Assembly: GCA_964510785.1 (NCBI GenBank)
Contig: CAZECM010000007.1
Location: 1-64,000, forward strand
Direction of reading: 5' to 3'
From: JAAYZM01 sp964510785
GTDB lineage: Bacteria; Actinomycetota; Actinomycetes; Actinomycetales; Cellulomonadaceae
DNA length: 64,000 bases
A program made the position numbers and the translations under genes. This document shows positions 54,920 through 62,716 of this stretch, in pieces. The notes beneath the pieces were generated by a model. That model was not told the origin of the DNA. It did no database searches and saw nothing but the letters and a program-made list of their open reading frames with translations. The stretch's first letter is position 1, and every line of letters starts with the position of its first letter.

Positions 54920-56151
54920 GGTCGATCCAGGACCAGCTCCAGGCGGTGCTCGCCGCGGCCCGGCCCGTCCATCCCCTCGACGTGGTGCTCGCGGACGCCG
55001 CTGGCTGCGTGCTCGCCGAGGACCTCCGCGCTCCGGTGTCGATCCCCGTCCGGGCGCTCGCGGCCCACGACGGCTACGCGCTCGACGCCGGGGCGATCGC
55101 CCAGGTCGCGCCCGGCCGGCCCGTCGTGCTGCCCGTCGCGCACGACGTCGGGGCCGACGCCGCCGAGCCGTTGCGGCTCGCCCCGGCGCACGCCGTCCGG
55201 GTCTCTTCCGGGGCGCCGCTGCCCGTGGGGGCCGACGTCGTCGTCCCCGTCGCCTATACCGACCGCGGCACCGCCCGCGTCGAGGTGCACCGCGTCGTCG
55301 CCTCGGGGGAGGGAGTGCGGGTCGCCGGTGCGGACGCGAACGTGGGGGACGTCGTCATCGCCGCCGGGGTACGGCTCGGGGCGCCGCAGATCGGGATCGC
55401 CTCGGCGCTCGGGCTGCGCCGGCTGCGCGTGCACCCGCGGCCCCGCGTCGTGGTCCTGCCCGTGGGTGACGAGCTCATCGAGGCGGGCGCACCGTCCCGG
55501 GCGGGCCGCGTCCACGACGCGAACGGGCCCATGCTGACGACGGCGGCGCAGGCCGTCGGTGCGGCGGCGCACCGGGCGACGATCGCGCGCGACGACCGCA
55601 CCTCGCTGCGCGAGGCGATCGAGGACCAGCTCGTGCGCGCGGACCTGCTGATCATCACGGGCGGGCTCGGCGACGGACCGGACGACACGGTGCGCGACGT
55701 GCTCGCCCCGCTCGGCACGGTGCGCTTCGACCACGTCGCGATGAGCCCGGGCCGACGGCTCGGCTTCGGCACCGTCGAGGGCGAGGGGGACCGCGAGCCC
55801 GTCCCGATCTTCGCGCTGCCCGGTGATCCCGTGGCCGCGATGGTGGCCTTCGAGGTGTTCGTGCGGCCCGCCCTGCGGGCGATCGCGGGCTATGCCGAGC
55901 TCTTCCGCACCACGCTCTCCGCGACGGCCACCGCGGAGTGGGGCGTGCCGAGCGGGCTGCGCCACTTCGTGCCCGCGACGCTCACCGGCTCGCCGAGCGG
56001 CGGCTACCGCGTGACACCGCTCGGGGACCCGCTGCGCACCGACCTCGGTTCGCTCGCCCGCGCCAACGCGTTCGCCGTCGTCGGCGAGCGGGCCACCCGC
56101 GTGGCGGCCGGCGACACGGTGCACGCCCTCGTGCTGGACAGTCATGGCTGA
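54916..56151 (+). CDS. glp: MoeA/gephyrin-like protein, probably the divisome protein Glp
   Basis: 411 aa, GTG overlapping galU's stop (GTGA). MoeA architecture: N-terminal swivel (VHPLDVVLADAAGCVLAEDLRAPVSIPVRALAAHDGYALDAGAI), the MoCF domain (RVVVLPVGDELIEAGAPSRAGRVHDANGPML...DLLIITGGLGDGPDDTVRDVLAPLG) and the C-terminal domain (ALPGDPVAAMVAFEVFVRPALR). In actinobacteria the MoeA copy between galU and rimJ is the gephyrin-like Glp that binds FtsZ and the membrane protein GlpR (shown in Corynebacterium), rather than the molybdenum-cofactor enzyme. Here the motif has DGPDD where MoeA enzymes have VGxxD. A residual molybdotransferase role is not excluded. Confidence 0.88.
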   Translation: MRSIQDQLQAVLAAARPVHPLDVVLADAAGCVLAEDLRAPVSIPVRALAAHDGYALDAGAIAQVAPGRPVVLPVAHDVGADAAEPLRLAPAHAVRVSSGAPLPVGADVVVPVAYTDRGTARVEVHRVVASGEGVRVAGADANVGDVVIAAGVRLGAPQIGIASALGLRRLRVHPRPRVVVLPVGDELIEAGAPSRAGRVHDANGPMLTTAAQAVGAAAHRATIARDDRTSLREAIEDQLVRADLLIITGGLGDGPDDTVRDVLAPLGTVRFDHVAMSPGRRLGFGTVEGEGDREPVPIFALPGDPVAAMVAFEVFVRPALRAIAGYAELFRTTLSATATAEWGVPSGLRHFVPATLTGSPSGGYRVTPLGDPLRTDLGSLARANAFAVVGERATRVAAGDTVHALVLDSHG

Positions 56152-56755
56152 GGGCTGGCCCGCGACGCTCGCCGACGGCCAGGTGCTGCTGCGGCCGCTG
56201 CGGCTGCGTGACGAGCGGGCGTGGCACGCGCTGCGCAACGCGAACTCCCGGTGGCTCGACCCCTGGGAGGCGACGTCGCCCGTGCCCTTGTCCGGCACGC
56301 CGCCGACGTTCGGGCAGTACCTGCGGGCCCTGCGGTCGGAGGCGCGCCGGGGGCAGGCGCTGCCGTTCGCCGTCGAGTACCGCGGGCGGCTCGTGGGTCG
56401 GCTCACCGTCTCGCAGATCGTGTACGGGGCACTGCGCTCGGCCTCGATCGGGTACTGGGTGGGGGAGGAGTTCGCGGGTCGTGGCATCACGCCGACGGCG
56501 GTCGCCCTCGCGACGGACCACTGCTTCTCGGTGCTCGGGCTGCACCGCATGGAGATCAACATCCGGCCCGAGAACGTGCCGAGCCTGCGCGTCGTCGAGA
56601 AGCTCGGGTTCCGCGACGAGGGCGTGCGGGCGCGCTACCTGCACATCGCCGGGCAGTGGGCCGACCACCGGACGTTCGCGCTCACCGCCGAGGAGGTGCC
56701 CGGTGGGCTCCTCGCCCGGTGGCACGCCCGGCGGGACGCGGAACCAGCGCTCTAG
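56144..56755 (+). CDS. rimJ: GNAT-family N-acetyltransferase (RimJ-like)
   Basis: 203 aa, ATG overlapping the glp end by 8 nt. RPLRLRDERAWHALRNANSRWLDPWEATSP, the acetyl-CoA loop region YWVGEEFAGRGITPTAVALATDHCFSVLGLHRMEINIRPENVPSLRVVEKLGFRDEGVRARYLHIAGQWADHRTFALTAEE are typical of RimJ/RimL-type protein acetyltransferases. It probably acetylates protein N-termini. The R-G-I in place of the usual Q/RxxGxG/A second turn is within family variation. Last gene of the galU unit before a separate promoter for glpR. Confidence 0.92.
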   Translation: MAEGWPATLADGQVLLRPLRLRDERAWHALRNANSRWLDPWEATSPVPLSGTPPTFGQYLRALRSEARRGQALPFAVEYRGRLVGRLTVSQIVYGALRSASIGYWVGEEFAGRGITPTAVALATDHCFSVLGLHRMEINIRPENVPSLRVVEKLGFRDEGVRARYLHIAGQWADHRTFALTAEEVPGGLLARWHARRDAEPAL

Positions 56756-56833
56756 GGGCCCGCGAATCACACCGATGTAGTTCGCCGAGCCGACACGCCG
56801 GGGCCGGTCCGCCGTTCGGGTGACGGCGGCGCC

Positions 56834-56839
56834 TACCGT
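56834..56839 (+). promoter_or_regulatory. -10 box of leaderless glpR/sepX transcript
   Basis: TACCGT, 6 nt, GTG 56846; no Shine-Dalgarno sequence. A second exact copy of the hexamer and spacing seen before the 1548-aa protein. Confidence 0.55.
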
Positions 56840-56845
56840 CGTGGT

Positions 56846-57784
56846 GTGTACAGCCCGGCCGGTCTCGCTGCCCTCGGCGTGGTCGGACTATGGCTCGCGT
56901 ACCTGGTGCCGCACCGGTTGCGGCACCGCCAGCAGCTCCTCGAGTCGCGGACGGAAGATCGCTACTCGGGTTCGATGCGGGTCCTCGCGGTCGCTGACCG
57001 CAAGGCCGCCCAGCACCGGGCCCAGGCCGTTCGCCCGGCCACCGTCTCGGGGACGGCGCTGCTGACACCGGCACGCGGCACGAGGATCGTCGCGGCCCCC
57101 GCCCGGGGGGCCACGGGAGGCGGGAACATGGACAGGCCGCACGAGTCGAACGAGAAGCGCGTCGTCGACGCCCGACGCCGCATCGCGCAGCGTCACGCCC
57201 AGCGGGCCGCCGTCCTCGCCCGCCGGTCCGCCGCCGCGCGCCGCCGGCTCGTGCTCGTGGTCGCGCTGCTGTTGCTGACGGCCGGGGCGTGGACCGCCGT
57301 CGGCCTCGGGGCGCTCACCGTCGCGGGCCTCGCCGCCATCCCCTCCGCGCTGCTCGTCGCGACCGTCGTGCTGGGCCGCGCCGCCGTGGTCTCGGGCCAG
57401 CGTGCCGATGCCGCGTGGGCCCGCGAGGAGGCCGCGCTCACGAAGGCCGTCCAGGTTGCGGTGCGCCGCAGCGGGCCGGTCGCGACGGGGCGCGCCGTGC
57501 GGGGCAGCGACGACGACACGCTCGTCATCGAGAAGGTCACCGACGTCGCGCCGTCGTCGGCCTCGGACGGGACCTCGTGGCAGCCCGTGCCCGTGCCCCG
57601 CCCCACCTACACGCTCAAGTCGCCCGCACCACGGCGTGACCCGGCCCCGCTCGAGATCCCCGAGCGCGTGCTGGCGGAGCCCGTGGTCGCGGAGGCTGCG
57701 ACCGCGGACGAGTCCGCCGAACGCCCGGCCGCGGGCCTCGACCTCGACGCGATCCTCGCTCGGCGCCGCGCCGTCGGGGAGTAG
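56846..57784 (+). CDS. glpR: GlpR/SepX-like membrane protein of the actinobacterial divisome
   Basis: 312 aa. An N-terminal membrane helix (SPAGLAALGVVGLWLAYLVP) is followed by a basic cytoplasmic stretch, then two adjacent hydrophobic helices (RRLVLVVALLLLTAGAWTAVGLGALTVAGLAAIPSALLVATVVLG, about 130-180), and a long Pro-rich tail ending in a conserved-looking DLDAILARRRAVGE. Topology and position after galU-glp-rimJ match GlpR of Corynebacterium, the membrane receptor for Glp, and SepX of Streptomyces, which acts in septation. It likely recruits Glp to the division site. GTG start chosen from the -10 geometry. Confidence 0.82.
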   Translation: MYSPAGLAALGVVGLWLAYLVPHRLRHRQQLLESRTEDRYSGSMRVLAVADRKAAQHRAQAVRPATVSGTALLTPARGTRIVAAPARGATGGGNMDRPHESNEKRVVDARRRIAQRHAQRAAVLARRSAAARRRLVLVVALLLLTAGAWTAVGLGALTVAGLAAIPSALLVATVVLGRAAVVSGQRADAAWAREEAALTKAVQVAVRRSGPVATGRAVRGSDDDTLVIEKVTDVAPSSASDGTSWQPVPVPRPTYTLKSPAPRRDPAPLEIPERVLAEPVVAEAATADESAERPAAGLDLDAILARRRAVGE

Positions 57785-57837
57785 CTCGCGGGTTTGTGAG
57801 GCACCCCGGGGGCGGTGCTAGTCTTGACCCCGCTCAA

Positions 57838-57912
<75 letters not shown>

Positions 57913-57917
57913 GATGT

Positions 57918-57961
57918 GATGAGTCGAGTCATCGTTCATGGATGAGTCGAGTCATCGTTCA
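57918..57961. repeat. 21-bp direct repeat with internal dyad, next to tRNA-Ala
   Basis: GATGAGTCGAGTCATCGTTCA is repeated almost head-to-tail at 57918-57938 and 57941-57961 (period 23 bp). Each copy contains GATGA...TCATC arms. It starts 8 bp after the tRNA. A stem-loop (57966-57972/57974-57977 with 57981-57984/57986-57992) follows and may terminate the tRNA or the lldD transcript. Confidence 0.7.
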
Positions 57962-58041
57962 GATTGAGAGCCTGGCCGCCGGCCGGGCTCTCTCGCCGTG
58001 GCTATGGACGTGGCCGGGTCGACGACGGGCAGCGCGGGGCG

Positions 58042-59253
58042 CTAGGGGAGCCGGACGTGCTGGGGGCCGAGCTCGGCCACGGTGCGTGCGCCGAGCAGAG
58101 CCATCGTGCGCCTCACCTCGGCGGCGAGGATGTCGACGGCGCGCTCGACCCCGAGCTCCCCGCCGGCCATGAGCCCGTAGAGGTAGGCGCGCCCCACGAG
58201 GGCGGCCTTGGCACCGAGGGCGAGCGCCGCGACGACGTCGGCCCCGGTCAGGATGCCCGAGTCGACCCAGACCTCGGCGCGGTCACCGACGTCCTCCACG
58301 ACGTCCGGCAGCAGTCGTAGCGGGACTGGTGCACGGTCGAGCTGTCGGCCGCCGTGGTTGGAGAGCACGATCGCGTCCGCGCCGGCGTCGACCATGCGGC
58401 GCGCGTCCGCGACCGTCTGCACGCCCTTGATGATGAGAGGGCCGTCCCAGCTCGAGCGCAGCCAGTCGAGATCGGCGAGGGTCATCGATGGGTCGAACAG
58501 CTTGTCGAGCAGCTCGGCGACGGTGCCGTCCCACGCCTTGAGCGAGGCGAAGGTCAGCGGAGCGGTGGTCAGGAGGTTGGCCCACCAGGCGGGGTGCATC
58601 GCGGCGTCGGCGACGGTGCGCGGCGTGAGGGCCGGCGGGATCGAGAAGCCGTTGCGGACGTCGCGCAGCCGAGCGCCGGCGACCGGCACGTCCACGGTGA
58701 GCATGAGGGCTTCGAAGCCGGCCGCCTTGGCGCGGGCCATGAGGTCCTCACCGGCCGAGCGGTCTTTCCACACGTACAGCTGGAACCACTTGCGGGCCTC
58801 GGGTGATGCGGCCGCCACGTCTTCGATCGATGTGGTTCCCATCGTGGACAGCGCGTAGGGGATGTCTCGCCGCCCGGCGACCCGGACGACGGCGCGCTCG
58901 CCCTCGTGATGCATCAGGCGGGTGAAGCCCGTGGGAGCGAAGGCGAACGGCAGGGCCGAGTCCCGCCCGAGCACGGGTGTGGTGGTGTCGACCGCGGCGA
59001 CGTCGCGCAGGACCGAGGGCCGCAGCTCGAGGTCGCGATAGGTCCTGCGGGCGCGGCGCAGGGTGGTCTCGGCGTCGGCGGCACCGTCCGTGTAGTCGAA
59101 GACGGACCGCGGTACGTGCCGTCTCGCGGCCGTGCGCAGCTCGGTGATCGTCAGGGCCCGTGCGAGCCTGCGCCGGGTCGGGTGGGGATCGAAGGGCTTG
59201 GCCCGCAGCAGCGGAGCGAGCTCGGACCACCGGGGGAACTGTCGCTCGGTCAC
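58042..59253 (-). CDS. lldD: FMN-dependent alpha-hydroxy-acid dehydrogenase, probable L-lactate dehydrogenase
   Basis: 403 aa from GTG 59253 (GGAG upstream). Oxidises L-2-hydroxy acids such as L-lactate to pyruvate at the membrane. ALTITELRTAARRHVPRSVFDYTDGAADAETTLRRAR (substrate Tyr), FAFAPTGFTRLMHHEGERAVVRVAGRRDIPYALSTMGTTSIEDVAAASPEARKWFQLYVWKDR, LMLTVDVPVAGARLRDVRNGF, LIIKGVQTVADARRMVDAGADAIVLSNHGGRQLD (catalytic His in SNHGG), and VWVDSGILTGADVVAALALGAKAALVGRAYLYGL are all conserved. Divergent from the rhamnose genes: rhamnose breakdown by RhaD/dehydrogenase gives L-lactate, which this enzyme can feed to pyruvate. Confidence 0.92.
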   Translation of the reverse strand: MTERQFPRWSELAPLLRAKPFDPHPTRRRLARALTITELRTAARRHVPRSVFDYTDGAADAETTLRRARRTYRDLELRPSVLRDVAAVDTTTPVLGRDSALPFAFAPTGFTRLMHHEGERAVVRVAGRRDIPYALSTMGTTSIEDVAAASPEARKWFQLYVWKDRSAGEDLMARAKAAGFEALMLTVDVPVAGARLRDVRNGFSIPPALTPRTVADAAMHPAWWANLLTTAPLTFASLKAWDGTVAELLDKLFDPSMTLADLDWLRSSWDGPLIIKGVQTVADARRMVDAGADAIVLSNHGGRQLDRAPVPLRLLPDVVEDVGDRAEVWVDSGILTGADVVAALALGAKAALVGRAYLYGLMAGGELGVERAVDILAAEVRRTMALLGARTVAELGPQHVRLP

Positions 59254-59350
59254 TGTCGCTCCGTCATCGTCGTGGTGGGGATGGGTCGCCGTCACGGACT
59301 TCGTCGAGATTAGCCAGGTGGAGCCGGGCCCGCGCCCCACCGGCGTCGTC

Positions 59351-59379
59351 TTGACCGCGCGTCCGTGTTTGTGTATCTT
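59351..59379 (+). promoter_or_regulatory. rhaI promoter
   Basis: -35 TTGACC (59351-59356), 17-bp spacer, -10 TATCTT (59374-59379). The expected start (about 59386) falls inside the operator at 59384-59395. Confidence 0.75.
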
Positions 59380-59383
59380 CGGT

Positions 59384-59395
59384 TGAAACGATTCA
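59384..59395. promoter_or_regulatory. LacI-type operator for the rhamnose operon
   Basis: TGAAACGATTCA has the central CG and dyad (TGAAWCGWTTCA) of LacI-family operators and covers the predicted transcription start, a repressor position. The cognate regulator gene is not in the window. Confidence 0.7.
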
Positions 59396-59422
59396 TGATG
59401 TCAAGTGGAGTGAGGATCGACC

Positions 59423-60604
59423 GTGGCGGTGACTGAGCCTGATCGTGTGAGCGCCGCCCATGACGTGCTTGCCCAGCAGGCCATCGAGCTGCCGTCGTGG
59501 GCGTTCGGCAACTCCGGCACGAGGTTCAAGGTGTTCGCGCAGCGCGGCGTACCCCGTGATCCGTTCGAGAAGATCGCCGACGCCGCGCAGGTGCACCGGT
59601 ACACGGGTGTCGCGCCGAGCGTCTCCCTGCACATCCCGTGGGACCAGGTCGAGGACTTCGGTGCGCTCGCGAACCATGCCGCCGAGCACGGGGTCCGGCT
59701 CGGCACCATCAACTCCAACGTCTTCCAGGACGACGACTTCATGCTCGGCTCGCTCACCCACCCGCAGGCGAGGGTGCGCGCGAAGGCCGTCGCCCACCAC
59801 CTCGAGTGCATCGAGGTCATGCGTGTGACGGGCTCGCGGGACCTCAAGGTGTGGCTCTCGGACGGGTTGAACTACCCGGGTCAGGACGACCTGCGGGCCC
59901 GCCAGGAGCGACTCGCGGAGGGGCTCGCCGAGATCTACGCGGCCCTCGGCCCCGAGCAACGGCTCGTCCTCGAGTACAAGTTCTTCGAGCCGGCGTTCTA
60001 CGCGACCGACGTCCCGGACTGGGGCACGTCGCTCCTGCACTGCCTCGCGCTGGGCGAGCGCGCGATGGTGGTCCTCGACACGGGCCACCACGCCCCGGGG
60101 ACCAACATCAAGTTCATCGTCGCGCAGCTCCTGCTCATCGGCCTGCACGGCGCGTTCGACTTCAACTCGCGCTTCTACGCCGACGACGACCTCATGGTGG
60201 GTGCGGCCGACCCGTTCCAGCTCTTCCGCATCGTCAACGAGATCATCGCTGGGGACGCGCTCCGCCCTGACTCGGGCGTGAGCTTCATGCTCGACCAGTG
60301 CCACAACATCGAGCCCAAGATCCCGGCGCAGATCCGTTCCGTCATGAACGTCCAGGAGGCTACGGCCAAGGCCCTGCTCGTGGACCGCGCGGCGCTCCAC
60401 GCCGCGCAGCAGGCGGGCGACGTGCTCGGCGCGAACGCCGTGCTCATGGACGCCTACAACACGGACGTGCGCCCGCTGCTCGCGGAGCTCCGCGAAGCAC
60501 AGGGGCTCGACCCGGACCCGATGCGCGCCTTCGCCGCCTCGGGGTACACCGAGCAGATCGTGGCCGAGCGTGTCGGTGGCACGCAGGCCGGATGGGGAGC
60601 CTGA
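59423..60604 (+). CDS. rhaI: L-rhamnose isomerase (RhaI type)
   Basis: 393 aa, GTG start. Converts L-rhamnose to L-rhamnulose. It is the xylose-isomerase-like RhaI family, not E. coli RhaA: PSWAFGNSGTRFKVFAQRGVPRDPFEKIADAAQVHRYTGVAPSVSLHIPWD, GTINSNVFQDDDFMLGSLTHP, LVLEYKFFEPAFYATDVPDWGTSLLHC, MVVLDTGHHAPGTNIKFIVAQLL, and NSRFYADDDLMVGAADPFQLFRIVNEI carry the metal-ligand Glu, Asp, His and Asp positions of the barrel. Start of the rhamnose operon; 4 nt before the next gene's ATG. Confidence 0.95.
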   Translation: MAVTEPDRVSAAHDVLAQQAIELPSWAFGNSGTRFKVFAQRGVPRDPFEKIADAAQVHRYTGVAPSVSLHIPWDQVEDFGALANHAAEHGVRLGTINSNVFQDDDFMLGSLTHPQARVRAKAVAHHLECIEVMRVTGSRDLKVWLSDGLNYPGQDDLRARQERLAEGLAEIYAALGPEQRLVLEYKFFEPAFYATDVPDWGTSLLHCLALGERAMVVLDTGHHAPGTNIKFIVAQLLLIGLHGAFDFNSRFYADDDLMVGAADPFQLFRIVNEIIAGDALRPDSGVSFMLDQCHNIEPKIPAQIRSVMNVQEATAKALLVDRAALHAAQQAGDVLGANAVLMDAYNTDVRPLLAELREAQGLDPDPMRAFAASGYTEQIVAERVGGTQAGWGA

Positions 60605-60608
60605 ACCG

Positions 60609-62672
60609 ATGACGACACCCGTGCCCGACCCCGGCTCCGCGGTCTCGGAGCTCGTCGCGCGCTCCCGCCGTCTGGGTGCAGATCCGCGCACCACCAACTA
60701 CGCGGGGGGCAACACGTCCGCGAAGGGCACCGCCGTCGACCCTGCGACGGGCGAGAACGTCGAGCTGCTGTGGGTCAAGGGCTCGGGCGGGGACCTCGGC
60801 ACCCTCACCGCGCGCGGGCTCGCCGTGCTGCGCCTCGACCGCGTGCGCGCCCTGCGGGGTGTGTACGGCGGGGTCGAGACCGAGGACGACATGGTCGCGG
60901 CGTTCGACTACTGCCTGCACGGGCGCGGCGGCGCGGCACCGTCGATCGACACGGCGATGCACGCCCTCGTCGACGCCGGCCACGTCGACCACCTGCACCC
61001 GGACGCGGGCATCGCGATCGCGACGGCCGCTGACGGCGAACGCCTGACGCGCGAGATCTACGGCGACCGCGTCGTGTGGGTACCGTGGCGCCGCCCCGGC
61101 TTCCAGCTCGGCCTCGACATCGCCGCGATCAAGGCCGCCAACCCCCAGGCGATCGGCTGCGTCCTGGGTGGGCACGGCATCACCGCGTGGGGCGCGACGT
61201 CCGAGGAGGCGGAGCGCAGCTCCCTGCACATCGTCCGGACGGCCGAGGAGTACATCGCCGAGCGCACCGCCGCCGCGGCCGAGCACCCCTTCGGGCCCGT
61301 GCGCCCCGGCTTCGAGGCGCTGCCCGACGGCGAGCGCCGGGCCCGAGCGGCGGCGCTCGCGCCGGTCGTCCGCGGGTTGGCCTCGCGAGACCGGGCTCAG
61401 GTGGGGCACTTCACGGACACCGCCGTCGTCGTCGACTTCCTCGCGCGCGAGAAGCTCGCCCACCTCGCGGCGCTCGGCACCTCGTGCCCCGACCACTTCT
61501 TGCGCACCAAGGTCGCGCCCCTCGTCGTGGACCTGCCGGCCGCTGCCCCGCTCGAGGACGTCGTGTCCCGGCTCGGCGAGCTGCACGAGGCCTATCGGGC
61601 GGACTACGCCGCGTACTACGCGCGCCACGCGACACCGGACTCCCCGCCCCTGCGCGGCGCGGACCCCGCGATCGTGCTCGTGCCGGGGGTGGGGATGTTC
61701 TCGTTCGGCAAGGACAAGCAGACAGCGCGCGTGGCGGGGGAGTTCTACGTCAACGCGATCAACGTCATGCGCGGCGCCGAGGCGATCAGCACGTACGCCC
61801 CCATCGAGGAGTCGGAGAAGTTCCGCATCGAGTACTGGGCGCTCGAGGAGGCGAAGCTCGCGCGCCAGCCCGCGCCCAAGCCGCTCGCCACGAGGGTCGC
61901 CCTCGTCACGGGTGGCGGCTCGGGCATCGGCAAGGCGATCGCGCAGCGGCTCGCGGCCGAGGGGGCCTGCGTCGTCGTCGCCGACGTGAACCTGGAGGCG
62001 GCGCGCGAGGTAGCGACGGAGCTCGGTGGGCCCGACGTCGCGGTCGCCGTGCGCGCGGACGTCACCGAGGAGGCCGCCGTCGGACACCTGCTCGCCGAAG
62101 CCGCCCTCGCGTTCGGCGGTGTGGACCTCGTGGTCAACAACGCCGGGCTGTCCCTGTCGCGGCCGTTGATCGAGACGAGCGTCGCGGACTGGGACCTGCA
62201 GCACGACGTCATGGCGCGCGGCTCGTTCCTCGTGGCGCGCGAGGCGGCCCGGGTCATGATCGCGCAGGGCATGGGCGGGGACGTGGTCTACATCGCCTCG
62301 AAGAACGCGGTGTTCGCCGGTCCCAACAACGTCGCCTACTCCGCGGCGAAGGCCGACCAGGCGCACCAGGTGCGTCTCCTCGCTGCCGAGCTCGGTGAGC
62401 ACGGGATCCGTGTCAACGGCGTCAATCCCGACGGCGTGGTGCGCGGCTCGGGGATCTTCGCGAGCGGGTGGGGTGCCCAGCGGGCCGCCGTCTACGGCGT
62501 GCCGGAGGACGAGCTCGGCGCCTATTACGCCCGGCGTACCCTGCTCGGACGCGAGGTGCTGCCCGAGCACGTCGCCGCGGCCGTCTTCGCCCTCACCGGC
62601 CCCGACCTGAGCCAGACCACGGGGCTGCACGTGCCCGTCGACTCGGGCGTCGCCGCTGCGTTCCTGCGCTAG
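60609..62672 (+). CDS. rhaD: bifunctional rhamnulose-1-phosphate aldolase/short-chain dehydrogenase
   Basis: 687 aa from ATG 60609. The N-terminal class II aldolase (about 1-400) has TTNYAGGNTSAKG, LLWVKGSGGDLGTL, HVDHLHPDAGIAIATA (zinc His pair) and CVLGGHGITAWG. The C-terminal short-chain dehydrogenase (about 420-687) has ALVTGGGSGIGKAIAQRLAAEGACVVVADVN, VVNNAGLSLSRPL, YIASKNAVFAGPNNVAYSAAKADQ (Tyr-x3-Lys) and TGLHVPVDSG. Together they split rhamnulose-1-phosphate to DHAP and L-lactaldehyde and oxidise the lactaldehyde to L-lactate. The phosphorylating kinase (RhaB) is not in the window and may lie beyond the end. It pairs functionally with lldD. Confidence 0.94.
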   Translation: MTTPVPDPGSAVSELVARSRRLGADPRTTNYAGGNTSAKGTAVDPATGENVELLWVKGSGGDLGTLTARGLAVLRLDRVRALRGVYGGVETEDDMVAAFDYCLHGRGGAAPSIDTAMHALVDAGHVDHLHPDAGIAIATAADGERLTREIYGDRVVWVPWRRPGFQLGLDIAAIKAANPQAIGCVLGGHGITAWGATSEEAERSSLHIVRTAEEYIAERTAAAAEHPFGPVRPGFEALPDGERRARAAALAPVVRGLASRDRAQVGHFTDTAVVVDFLAREKLAHLAALGTSCPDHFLRTKVAPLVVDLPAAAPLEDVVSRLGELHEAYRADYAAYYARHATPDSPPLRGADPAIVLVPGVGMFSFGKDKQTARVAGEFYVNAINVMRGAEAISTYAPIEESEKFRIEYWALEEAKLARQPAPKPLATRVALVTGGGSGIGKAIAQRLAAEGACVVVADVNLEAAREVATELGGPDVAVAVRADVTEEAAVGHLLAEAALAFGGVDLVVNNAGLSLSRPLIETSVADWDLQHDVMARGSFLVAREAARVMIAQGMGGDVVYIASKNAVFAGPNNVAYSAAKADQAHQVRLLAAELGEHGIRVNGVNPDGVVRGSGIFASGWGAQRAAVYGVPEDELGAYYARRTLLGREVLPEHVAAAVFALTGPDLSQTTGLHVPVDSGVAAAFLR

Positions 62673-62716
62673 CTCGACCCGCTTCCCGACCAGTGTCGTC
62701 CGGAGAAGGAGTACAG

